Assembly (NCBI RefSeq): GCF_036577625.1
Contig: NZ_JARBDC010000011.1
Coordinates: 55,462 to 119,461, forward strand
DNA: 64,000 nucleotides
Source of the DNA: Paenibacillus_AB sp036577625
GTDB taxonomy: Bacteria; Bacillota; Bacilli; Paenibacillales; NBRC-103111
Direction: 5' to 3'
This document shows positions 44,272-52,017 of the stretch, in pieces. The translations under genes and the position numbers were made by a program. The notes beneath the pieces are model-generated. The model saw only the letters and a program-made list of their open reading frames with translations, was not told the origin of the DNA and searched no databases. Each line of letters starts with the position of its first letter. Positions within the stretch are counted from its first letter, which is position 1.

Positions 44272-45120
44272 ATGGATCCGAACCGCAACGAATTTTTAAA
44301 GCAATGCTTGTCCAACATGCAGGTGAACGTCACGGTGGCGCACTTGACGAAAGTTTCGCCGAGCTGGGGGCATTCGAATTATACGCCGGAAATCCACAAG
44401 TTTTACTACATGCTGGACGGGGAAGGCCGCTTCAAGCTGGGCGATACGGTGTACGAGGCTCGGGCCGGGCAGCTGTATTTGCTGCCGGCCGGCGTGCAGC
44501 AGACGCTGACGACGTCCGCCTCCCGCCCGTGCTACAAATATTGGTGCCACTTTACGGCGGCGATCGGGGAGCTGAATCCGTTCCAAATGCTGAAGCTTCC
44601 GTTTGTGATCGAGGTCGGCGGCGCCGAGGCGGACGCCGTCGAAACGATGTTCGCCGATCTGGTCGCGCACATGCGCCGGAAGGAGCTTGCGGCCTCGCTG
44701 AAGGTGAAGTCGATTTTGTACGATTTGCTTCACTTCTACATGGAGCGCTGCGACATTACGGAGGTGCGGACGAAGGCGACGCTTACGTACGAGAAAATGA
44801 AGGCGGCGGCCGCCTACATGAGAGACCATATGGCGTCCGAGGTGACGGTGGAGGAGCTGTCGCGCCTGTTTCATCTGACCCCGAACTATTTCGCGCAGCA
44901 GTTCAAGGCGATGCTCGGCGTGTCGCCGATCCAGTATTTGAAGCGCATCCGGCTGGCCAAAGCGGTCGAGCTGCTGCGGGCGACCGACATGTCCGTCACG
45001 GAAGTGGCCGCCGCGGTCGGCATGGAGCTTCATTATTTCAGCCGGCTGTTCAAAAGCTCGCAAAACTTTTCGCCGAAAGACTACCGGCAGCTGTACCGGC
45101 GGCGGCCCGGCGGACCGTAA
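44272..45120 (+). CDS. AraC-family transcriptional regulator
   Basis: A 282-residue regulator with a cupin half (FYYMLDGEGRFKLGD, LYLLPAGVQQTL) and a C-terminal double HTH (VEELSRLFHLTPNYFAQQFK, VTEVAAAVGMELHYFSRLFK). The start ATG has GGGTGAT upstream at normal distance. It is divergent from the GH95-like gene over 125 bases containing a TATAAT (44203-44208); it very probably activates that gene in response to a sugar. Single gene. Confidence 0.9.
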   Translation: MDPNRNEFLKQCLSNMQVNVTVAHLTKVSPSWGHSNYTPEIHKFYYMLDGEGRFKLGDTVYEARAGQLYLLPAGVQQTLTTSASRPCYKYWCHFTAAIGELNPFQMLKLPFVIEVGGAEADAVETMFADLVAHMRRKELAASLKVKSILYDLLHFYMERCDITEVRTKATLTYEKMKAAAAYMRDHMASEVTVEELSRLFHLTPNYFAQQFKAMLGVSPIQYLKRIRLAKAVELLRATDMSVTEVAAAVGMELHYFSRLFKSSQNFSPKDYRQLYRRRPGGP

Positions 45121-45181
45121 GCCGCACTTCCTTCTGGACGGCCGACCGGCCCTCTTATACAATATATGGCAGTACAACCGT

Positions 45182-45781
45182 GTGAGAAGGGGGAGCGACA
45201 GTCTGAAAACAAAAACGAACGCGACGCTGCTCATAGGCGTCATCGTCGCGGCGATGGCGATCTATGCGATCGTCGCCCACAACAAGCTGGTCGCCGCCGA
45301 AGAGAACGCCGCCGGGAAGTGGGCGCAGGTCGACAATCAATTGAAGCGCAGAGCCGATTTGATCCCGAATTTGGTCGAAACGGTCAAAGGGTACGCGGCT
45401 CACGAAAACGAAGCGATCGAAGCGGTTTCCGCGGCGCGCAGCCGGGTCGCGGGCGCGTCGTCCCCGACCGACCTGATTCAGTCGAACCTGCTTCTGACGA
45501 GCGCCCTGGGCAACTTCCGGTCCGTGTTCAGCGGTTACCCGGAGCTGAAGGCGAACGAAAACTTTCAGAAGCTGATGGATTCGCTCGAAGGAACGGAAAA
45601 CCGCATCGCCGTCGCGAGAAAAGACTACAACGAAGCGGTCGCCGCCTATAACGGCAAGCGGCGGCAATTTCCCGGCAGCTTGATCGCGTCCGTGACCGGA
45701 CTGGATGCGATGCCGTACTTCGAGGCATCGGAACAAGACAAGGCGACGCCCGTCGTCGACTTCGGGGGAGCGAAGCGTTGA
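45182..45781 (+). CDS. LemA family protein
   Basis: A LemA protein of about 192-199 residues: one N-terminal membrane helix (ATLLIGVIVAAMAIYAIVAH) and a helical-bundle body with LVAAEENAAGKWAQVDNQLKRRADLIPNL in pieces, AYNEAVAAYN-like YNEAVAAYNGKRRQFPGSLI. The start is unclear: GTG at 45182 has no ribosome site, whereas GGGGGAG (45189-45195) is ideally placed for a CTG at 45203. The stop overlaps the next gene by four bases, the common LemA-TPM pairing. Confidence 0.9.
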   Translation: MRRGSDSLKTKTNATLLIGVIVAAMAIYAIVAHNKLVAAEENAAGKWAQVDNQLKRRADLIPNLVETVKGYAAHENEAIEAVSAARSRVAGASSPTDLIQSNLLLTSALGNFRSVFSGYPELKANENFQKLMDSLEGTENRIAVARKDYNEAVAAYNGKRRQFPGSLIASVTGLDAMPYFEASEQDKATPVVDFGGAKR

Positions 45782-46542
45782 GGGCGATCGTGCTTGCGCT
45801 GCTCGCCGTCCTGCTGCATGCCGCCGGAGGCGCGCAGACCGGGGCGGCCGCCGCTCCCGCTTCCGGCGTTCCCGCTCCGGTCGGCGACATCTACGTCCAG
45901 GACTTTGCCCGTATTCTGGACGACGACGCCAAGCAAGAGCTCGTTTCCTACGGCGAAACGCTCGAGACGATGAGCGGCGCGCAGCTGGCGCTGCTTACGG
46001 TCGCCTCGCTCGAAGGACGTCCGCTGGAGCAGTTCGCGAACGAAGCGCTGCGGGCTTACGGGCTCGGACAGCGGGGCAAGGACAACGGCGTATTGATCGT
46101 CTTGGCGGCGAAAGAGAAGCAAATCCGCATCGAGGTCGGCTACGGGCTGGAATCCGTCATCCCGGACTCGAGAGCGGGCAGCCTCCTCGACGAGCATGCC
46201 GCGCCCTACGTAAAGGCAGGCAAGCTGAACGACGCCGCGGTCGGCATTTATTTGGCCGTGTTCGAGGCGATTGCCTCCGAAGCCGTCCTCGGGGCGGGCG
46301 CCGGCGCCGAGCCGGGTCCGTCGTCGTTTTGGGAACGGGCGCTGTTTGCGTTGCTCGAATCGAGCGCGCTTCGCTGGACGGCGGGCATCGCGCTCGCGCT
46401 GCTGATGCTGGCCGATTTTATCTTTTTGAAAGGCTTCGTCACCCGCAGCCTGCTGCTCCTGCTGTCCTTGCTTGCCGGCAGACGTTCGGCCGCGCGCGGC
46501 CGGGGCGGCAGCTCGGGCGGGGGCGGCGCGAGCCGAAGATAA
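45778..46542 (+). CDS. TPM-domain (YgcG-like) membrane protein
   Basis: A 254-residue secreted and membrane-anchored protein: N-terminal signal (VLALLAVLLHAAGGAQ), a TPM domain (about 35-165) with YVQDFARILDDDAKQEL, LLTVASLEGRPLEQFAN, NGVLIVLAAKEKQIRIEVGYGLE and IPDSRAGSLLDEH, then two helices and a Gly/Ser-rich tail RGRGGSSGGGGASRR. In this family LemA and TPM genes are paired; a role in envelope quality control is suspected. TTG start overlapping the LemA stop. Confidence 0.9.
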   Translation: MRAIVLALLAVLLHAAGGAQTGAAAAPASGVPAPVGDIYVQDFARILDDDAKQELVSYGETLETMSGAQLALLTVASLEGRPLEQFANEALRAYGLGQRGKDNGVLIVLAAKEKQIRIEVGYGLESVIPDSRAGSLLDEHAAPYVKAGKLNDAAVGIYLAVFEAIASEAVLGAGAGAEPGPSSFWERALFALLESSALRWTAGIALALLMLADFIFLKGFVTRSLLLLLSLLAGRRSAARGRGGSSGGGGASRR

Positions 46543-46644
46543 ACCTTTTTCACAAAAGCTCCATCATTCGCCCCGCCGCGGCCCGACGGTTCGTGATACG
46601 CTACATGTGAAATCATTTTCGCTTTGGGAGGAGAGTGCCGCTCT

Positions 46645-47082
46645 ATGCTCAAACGAATCGATGCGCTTCCGAACGACAAACGAATCGCGGGAGTCCACAG
46701 CATTCCGGTGCTGGAGGACGGCTCGATCGTCATGGCATGGGACCGCAACGAACGGGCGCTGACGACCGTCGGCGGCCGGCTCGAGCCGGGCGAAACGGTT
46801 GACGACGCGTTGGACCGGGAAACCGTCGAAGAAGCGGGGCTCGTGCTGAAGGTGGATCGGCGGCCCGTAGCGGCCTGGTATTGGGAGTCGACCGATACGT
46901 ATACCGTCTTCTTCGTCGCCCGGGTCGACCGCTTCGTTCCGATGCCGGACGGCTTCGAGACGACCGGCCGGGTGACGATGAATTTCGAGACGGCGCGGCA
47001 AATGGTCGACAAGCTCGAAGGCGAAGGCTTGCGCAGCCAACTGCTCGAATGGGCGGAAGAGGAGGCGGCCAAGCTGCCGTAG
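46645..47082 (+). CDS. Nudix hydrolase
   Basis: A 145-residue Nudix protein. The Nudix box GRLEPGETVDDALDRETVEE followed by AGL matches G-x5-E-x7-REUxEExGU exactly, with the metal-binding glutamates present. Before it lies AGVHSIPVLEDGSIVMAWDR and after it a YTVFFVARVDRF strand. Substrate (a nucleotide or nucleotide sugar) cannot be told. Start 46645 has GGGAGGAGAG about nine bases upstream. It is downstream of, and co-oriented with, the LemA-TPM genes but has its own site. Confidence 0.88.
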   Translation: MLKRIDALPNDKRIAGVHSIPVLEDGSIVMAWDRNERALTTVGGRLEPGETVDDALDRETVEEAGLVLKVDRRPVAAWYWESTDTYTVFFVARVDRFVPMPDGFETTGRVTMNFETARQMVDKLEGEGLRSQLLEWAEEEAAKLP

Positions 47083-47170
47083 CCGGCCGGCCCGGCGATG
47101 GATCGGATGACGATATTGTTCATGATCGTTCCGTTCGCGTATGCGGGCGGAACCATGTCGAACCGTACGG

Positions 47171-47323
47171 CCGTTTTCAGCCGATCACGAAATGGCGGAG
47201 CAGGCGATCCGCCTCCTGATCGGGAACGACGATGCCGATTCGTCCGGCGTCCGGCACGACCTGACGCTGCCGTCCGAGCTCGTCGCGCGGCAATCGACGG
47301 CGCCGCCGAACGTTCGCGGCTGA
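47171..47323 (+). pseudogene. C-terminal remnant of a LacI-family regulator
   Basis: A frame ending at 47321-47323 reads DHEMAEQAIRLLIGNDD, then LTLPSELVARQSTAPP, which is the standard ending of LacI/GalR repressors (emg..A..LL, LP.ELV.R.STAPP). No DNA-binding or sensor part is present upstream, only short unrelated frames. It lies in a 630-base gene-free gap next to the GH78 gene, so a former local regulator is plausible. By-eye homology only. Confidence 0.55.
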
Positions 47324-47363
47324 GGAGGCCGGGATGTCGGGAACAGCTTCCGAATGTTTTCGA

Positions 47364-47416
47364 AAAAAACAAGGTTGTCTCGGGCCGCTAACGAACCGAG
47401 ACAACCTTGTTTTTTT
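47364..47416. terminator. Strong bidirectional terminator
   Basis: Twenty-base arms AAAAAACAAGGTTGTCTCGG and its complement surround GCCGCTAACGAA, with A- and T-tracts. It ends both the Nudix side and the convergent GH78 side. Confidence 0.88.
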
Positions 47417-47712
47417 CGCATTGCGCCGATTCAACGAACCGCGCCAACGCTATGAAGCTCGCAGCGCCTCGGATAGCGCCCGTTTCCGCGAAATAAGGTC
47501 GGCTCGGTTCGTTACCGCGGGAGAGCCCTTTTTTCCGCAAATAGCGATTCTGCGATTCGTCGGCATCGTTCCGTCAGCGACCGGTCGTTCAAACGATACG
47601 CCGACGCGACGCATGATTATAAACCAAACCGCTTCGCCTTCCGAATCATCGAGCGATCCGTTTCGCGCGCCATTTTGCCCGACTCGTTTGCCGACAACCG
47701 AAGTATCTCTGC

Positions 47713-50199
47713 TCAAGCTTCTTCCCGCGCGTCCCAGTCGAGCGCGTGCCGGCCGGCGGGGCAGACCCGCCCCCTGACGATCGCCTCGGCGCCTTCGGGC
47801 ACGTCCAGTTCCAGGCCGATCCGGTCTCCCCGCCTCCGCACGCCGATTCGATATTTCCCCGCCGGAGTCGATACCGTCCCTTCGGCGTAGTCCATCCCGT
47901 ACAACCGCGGGGAAACGCGCACCTGCTTGAAGCCGGGAGCCGACGGAGTCAGCCCGAGTATTTGCTCCGCCATAAACACGATCGGCATGGCCGCCCAGGC
48001 ATGGCTGGCGCTCTGATACCGCACTTCCCCTTGCGCCGTTTTGTAAAACAGGCTCCAATTTTCCCATGTCGTCGTAGCGCCGGCTTTTGCCATCGCGCCG
48101 TACCTGTCGCGAATCATGTCCAGCACGAGCTCGGCGCGGCCGTGCTTCTCGAGCGCCCGATAAACGTACAGCATGAAGTAGGGGCTTGCCTTTAAAACCG
48201 GATGGCCCGACTCCTCCCGGACAAACACGCTCCGGACGATGCGCTCCGCCCGTTGCTCGCCCGGATCGTGCAAATGCAGCAGCGCGAGACAGTTCGTAAT
48301 TTCGCTGACTCTCCCGCTCATCGCCCCGTTTACGACGCAGTCCGCATATGCGCCCGCTTGTTCGTTCCACAGCAGCCGTTCGATTCCTTCGGCCAGACGA
48401 TCGGCCAGACGGCCGAAGACGTCCGCCGCTTCGGCATCGTTCACCTGGCGCGCGAAACGGACGGCGACGCGCAGCGCCTCCAAATATTGCAGGTTCAGCG
48501 CGCAGACGATGCCGCCCCTCGTCACGTCGGGACCCGGGCCCGCCGGCATTTCCCCCCAATCGATGAACGGCCAGTACGGCACGTCCGCAAGCACGCCCTC
48601 CTCGTTCAAATAAGCGGTAAACCAGCGGAGCGCCTGAACGATATTGGGCCACCAGGGTCCGACCAGGCTGCTGTCGGCGGCGTAGAACGCGTATTCGTCG
48701 AAGGAGCAAATCCACTGCAGACAAAACGAAGGAATCGGCGGGTAGTTGTGATGCCCGTCCGGATAGCGGGACTTCGTCATGCCCGATTCGTCCTGGGACT
48801 GCCCGACCTGCTTGAGCAGCTTCGCGTGCAGCCGGCTGTCGCCGGAATAATAATAATTATAGACGGCCTGCACGCGGCCGTCCCCCATCCACTGCTGCTG
48901 CTCGCGGCTGGACGAGTCCAGAAAGCCGTCCTGCATGCAGCTGCGCAGCGTATGGGCCGATATCGCCCATATACGTTCCAGCTCGCGATCCGGGCATGCA
49001 AAGCTGGCCGGCTTGGCAACGGGATAATGCCTCGTCCGCACTCCGACGCGATGAAACGTAACCGCCCCCGCGAAGTTTCGCACGCGGATTTGCACGTAAC
49101 GGAACGCCTTCCAGCCGAAAGCGACCTCCAGCTCGTTGCGTCCGGCGGCGAGAACGAACCGGTCGACGGAACGGTTGTTGTTCGCGTTGAGCAGCGCCTT
49201 GCCTTCCCACAGTTCCTCGGCGTAGACGACGTCGAGAACATCGCCCTCCGTACCGGTCGCCTCCACCTGCAGGCAGCCGACCTCCAGCCGTCCGAAATCG
49301 AAGGTGACGACGGTCGCTTTGCCCTTCTCCGTCCGCGGCACCGCGTAATTCGCAGCCGGTACTCCAGGCAAGGGGCGGACGGTCAAGCTCTCCTCCTCGG
49401 CCATGATCTGCTTGTGCAGCCGCTCGACAGCCTCCGGCCGTTCGACAAGCTCGCCGATCCCGACAACGCCGGACGCCTCGGCCGTTCCTTCCTCGAGCAG
49501 CGGAATGTCGCGCGGGACGAGATTCCAGAACGGCGACAGCTCGCGATTCCGCCCTTTCGCCCGCTCCCAGCCGCTATCGTCGTACTCGGGCCGTATCCAA
49601 AGCGCATCCGCCCGGCGCGCATCGCAGATTTCAATCGGACCTTGGCACCCGTTGATCCGCGGCGCATTTCGTTCGTACGCGGGATGGAAGCTGCATGTCC
49701 AGCGGCCGTCGCTCGCGATCCGCACGACGCCCCCGTCCTTGCCTTCGACCGCGCATTCCGCCAGCAGCGCGGGAATCCGATGTACGGAGTGACCCGTGCC
49801 GTAGCCGTAATGAAGCACGAAAACGGCGATCGCGTTCAACCCGGGCGCGAGCAGCGGACCGACGTCCCAGACGTCGTAAGATTGCCAGCGCGGGTCGCTT
49901 CGGCACGGGCCGCGGCCTACGTATCGGCCGTTCACGTACAGCACGTATCGCGTATCGGCGAAAATGCGCAGCTCGCCCCGTGCGACCGGCCCGGGCAGCT
50001 CGAACGCGCGACGAAACCGGCAAAACGATTGCTTCGGCTGCTCGTAATGCGTCTCGACCTCGGACGGATGCCAGATGATCGCCGTCCCGCGATCCCAAGC
50101 GATGCGCTCATGCGCCGGACGCTGCCGGACCAATCGGTGCGCCGCTCCCGCTTCGGCCGATCCCGGCCCGTCCTTGACGAACGTATCGTTTCCTTCCAT
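47713..50199 (-). CDS. GH78-like alpha-L-rhamnosidase
   Basis: An 828-residue glycosidase of the GH78 plan: N-terminal beta-sandwich with RIFADTRYVLYVNGRYVGRGP and VWDVGPLLAPGLNAIAV, a central module with TFDFGRLEVGCLQVEA, and the (alpha/alpha)6 barrel starting HTLRSCMQDGFLDSSSREQQ, then WPFIDWGEMPAG and GATTTWENWSLF, which carry the expected acidic residues. It should remove terminal L-rhamnose, probably in the cytosol since no signal peptide is seen. GAAAGGACG precedes the start. The last quarter ends in a small beta domain. A single gene. Confidence 0.87.
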   Translation of the reverse strand: MEGNDTFVKDGPGSAEAGAAHRLVRQRPAHERIAWDRGTAIIWHPSEVETHYEQPKQSFCRFRRAFELPGPVARGELRIFADTRYVLYVNGRYVGRGPCRSDPRWQSYDVWDVGPLLAPGLNAIAVFVLHYGYGTGHSVHRIPALLAECAVEGKDGGVVRIASDGRWTCSFHPAYERNAPRINGCQGPIEICDARRADALWIRPEYDDSGWERAKGRNRELSPFWNLVPRDIPLLEEGTAEASGVVGIGELVERPEAVERLHKQIMAEEESLTVRPLPGVPAANYAVPRTEKGKATVVTFDFGRLEVGCLQVEATGTEGDVLDVVYAEELWEGKALLNANNNRSVDRFVLAAGRNELEVAFGWKAFRYVQIRVRNFAGAVTFHRVGVRTRHYPVAKPASFACPDRELERIWAISAHTLRSCMQDGFLDSSSREQQQWMGDGRVQAVYNYYYSGDSRLHAKLLKQVGQSQDESGMTKSRYPDGHHNYPPIPSFCLQWICSFDEYAFYAADSSLVGPWWPNIVQALRWFTAYLNEEGVLADVPYWPFIDWGEMPAGPGPDVTRGGIVCALNLQYLEALRVAVRFARQVNDAEAADVFGRLADRLAEGIERLLWNEQAGAYADCVVNGAMSGRVSEITNCLALLHLHDPGEQRAERIVRSVFVREESGHPVLKASPYFMLYVYRALEKHGRAELVLDMIRDRYGAMAKAGATTTWENWSLFYKTAQGEVRYQSASHAWAAMPIVFMAEQILGLTPSAPGFKQVRVSPRLYGMDYAEGTVSTPAGKYRIGVRRRGDRIGLELDVPEGAEAIVRGRVCPAGRHALDWDAREEA

Positions 50200-50457
50200 T
50201 CGGATCGTCCTTTCGCTTCGTCGTTTGTTTCCGGGACTTTCCCGGCTTAACGTCTGTCCGTTTTGCCCCCTAACCCTGTCTTCATTTGTATTATAAAATC
50301 AATGTTCGGCGATAAACATGCACTTTCCGTTTCGAAATCCTATACATATTTTCCCGAGAAGGGGGCCCGGATCACGGCCGAATGCTTTGATAGGAGAAAA
50401 GACCGTCGGAACCAAGCTTCCGCAGCCGCTTTCGACTTCATCACGCTTCTTCCGGTT

Positions 50458-50655
50458 TTCGGACATACGGCTAACGAACCGAACGATCGTTATCGGGGCT
50501 ACATACGGAGGTTTGAAATTGTAACGAACTCTAGTAACGTTATTACCCGCAAATCGGATCGTTTTCTCCATGTTTCGGCTCGATAACGATACACGGATTC
50601 GTAAGCCTTAGAAAACGATCGTTTTTCCGCTTATAAGCATCGTAAGATTCGTAAG
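50458..50655. repeat. Dispersed intergenic repeat, copy B
   Basis: About 200 bases matching copy A at 35240-35440 in order: TTCGGACATA, CGATCGTTATCGG, GCAAATCGGATCGTTTTC, GGATTCGTAAGCC, CGTTTTTCCGC. The rest of the 650-base gap shows no gene. Confidence 0.8.
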
Positions 50656-50748
50656 CCATCGAATCGACCCGGAGGCACGGTACGGGCGCCGTTTCCGGTA
50701 CGGAATGCCGCACTGCGCTTTAATGCTTTTAGCGAAATTCTTTACCTG

Positions 50749-50790
50749 CGAAAAAAACGGCCGGAGAAGCGGAAATTCCGCCTCCGGCAG
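50749..50790 (-). terminator. Intrinsic terminator of the YjbR gene
   Basis: On the minus strand CCGGAGGCGGAA pairs with TTCCGCTTCTCCGG and is followed by CCGTTTTTTTCGC. Confidence 0.8.
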
Positions 50791-50848
50791 CCCCGCATGG
50801 GCCCGAAGCGAAGCGCTCCAAGCGCCTGCATTGCGCAGAACTGTGCCA

Positions 50849-51223
50849 TCAGGACCAGTACTGCTTGACGAGCCGTTTCGGGGCGGCCCGCAAATACGCT
50901 TCCTTGAGCAAATCTTCGAGCGCGTCCCAATTTTGCGGATTTCGCACCGATACCCAGCCGTGCTGGCCGATGTACGGCGTCCGGAAAAAGCCTTCCTGCT
51001 GAACGAGTAGCTCCTGGTTTTCGCGATCCGACTTGAACGACAAATTCACGCCGTATTGCTCGCTTTCGCCCAGCATGATGAACGTTTTACCCCGTACTTT
51101 AAACACCGTGTGGCCGAACCCGTCGACGATTTCTTCCGTTTCCGGCAAGCCGCCGCATATGCGGCGCACGCGCTCGACGACTTCGATCGCCTCCGGCGAC
51201 GTCATCTGTCTTTCATGCCCCAT
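50849..51223 (-). CDS. MmcQ/YjbR family protein
   Basis: A 124-residue protein matching the MmcQ/YjbR fold: IVDGFGHTVFKVRGKTFIML, LSFKSDRENQELLVQQ, FFRTPYIGQHGWVSV and the C-terminal LLKEAYLRAAPKRLV. These proteins are often called DNA-binding by fold, but their role is unknown. It follows a DUF1697 gene after 22 bases on the same strand, so the two are probably co-transcribed, and it is closed by a terminator. Confidence 0.87.
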   Translation of the reverse strand: MGHERQMTSPEAIEVVERVRRICGGLPETEEIVDGFGHTVFKVRGKTFIMLGESEQYGVNLSFKSDRENQELLVQQEGFFRTPYIGQHGWVSVRNPQNWDALEDLLKEAYLRAAPKRLVKQYWS

Positions 51224-51245
51224 CGCAATCGTCCTCCCGTTCGAA

Positions 51246-51794
51246 CTATTCCGCGGCCATGGCGGCCAGCTTGTTCACCGTCTGCCAATTTCTCGTCGTC
51301 GCGACAACGCCCAGCTTTTTCTCCAGAAAGTTGTTCGAAAAAAGCGACTTTCCGTACTGGCCGCGGCAGCGGACATACACCTCGCGCCCCTTCAGCCGGT
51401 ATTCGTCGACATCGCTTTGGCACGAAGCCAGCACGTTCGCGGCGTCTTCCGTCGGCTCCGCGGACAGAAACGAGACGTATATGCTTCCTTCCGTCTCGCC
51501 CTCCGCACCGCCGAACGGATTGCCCCCGATCGTTTCGTTCAGCTCCTCCTTCGTCCTGACGACGACGTCGACGTCGTAGCCGAGCTCCTCCTTCAGCTTG
51601 CTCTCGATGGCGCTGCGCCACCGTTCCGTACTTTCCGGCGCCCCTGCGAACACCACGTTCCCGCTCTGGATGTACGTTCGCACCCGCTCGACCCGCATCG
51701 ATTCGAAAATCGCCTTCAGCCGGTCCATCTTGATCAGCTTCTGTCCGTTTACATTAATTCCGCGCAGCAGCGCGACGTACGTTTCGAGGCTCAT
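51246..51794 (-). CDS. DUF1697 family protein
   Basis: A 182-residue DUF1697 protein: ETYVALLRGINVNGQKLIKM at the start, YIQSGNVVFAG, NPFGG and a closing SLFSNNFLEKKLGVVATTRNW. The family is widespread with no known function. Start 51794 is used because GGAGGAGGGGG lies just upstream; an earlier in-frame ATG at 51839 lacks conservation. First gene of a pair with the YjbR gene. Confidence 0.9.
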   Translation of the reverse strand: MSLETYVALLRGINVNGQKLIKMDRLKAIFESMRVERVRTYIQSGNVVFAGAPESTERWRSAIESKLKEELGYDVDVVVRTKEELNETIGGNPFGGAEGETEGSIYVSFLSAEPTEDAANVLASCQSDVDEYRLKGREVYVRCRGQYGKSLFSNNFLEKKLGVVATTRNWQTVNKLAAMAAE

Positions 51795-51969
51795 CCGCCC
51801 CCTCCTCCCGCACCTTCTTCGACTCGGTCCTATCTCCATTATCGTCCATTTCGGCTTGCAAATACAGCCCTGCCGGCAACGCGGCGCTTAAAAGCATGGC
51901 CGGGAGAGAAATCCGCACGCTGCCGTAAAAACGCAGCGATGGCGCTACCGCCGCCCGATCGCACGCGAA

Positions 51970-51994
51970 AACGGCCGTCGCTGCCGACGGCCGT
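51970..51994. terminator. Hairpin after the FAD oxidoreductase gene
   Basis: ACGGCCGTC pairs with GACGGCCGT around GCTGCC, followed on the minus strand by a short TTTT. Weak as a terminator but well placed. Confidence 0.5.
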
Positions 51995-52017
51995 CCGCCA
52001 TGGACGTATTCGGTTCG

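Noticed and set aside
48202..50250. 682-codon frame antisense to the rhamnosidase-like gene
   Set aside because: Composition-driven shadow without motifs.
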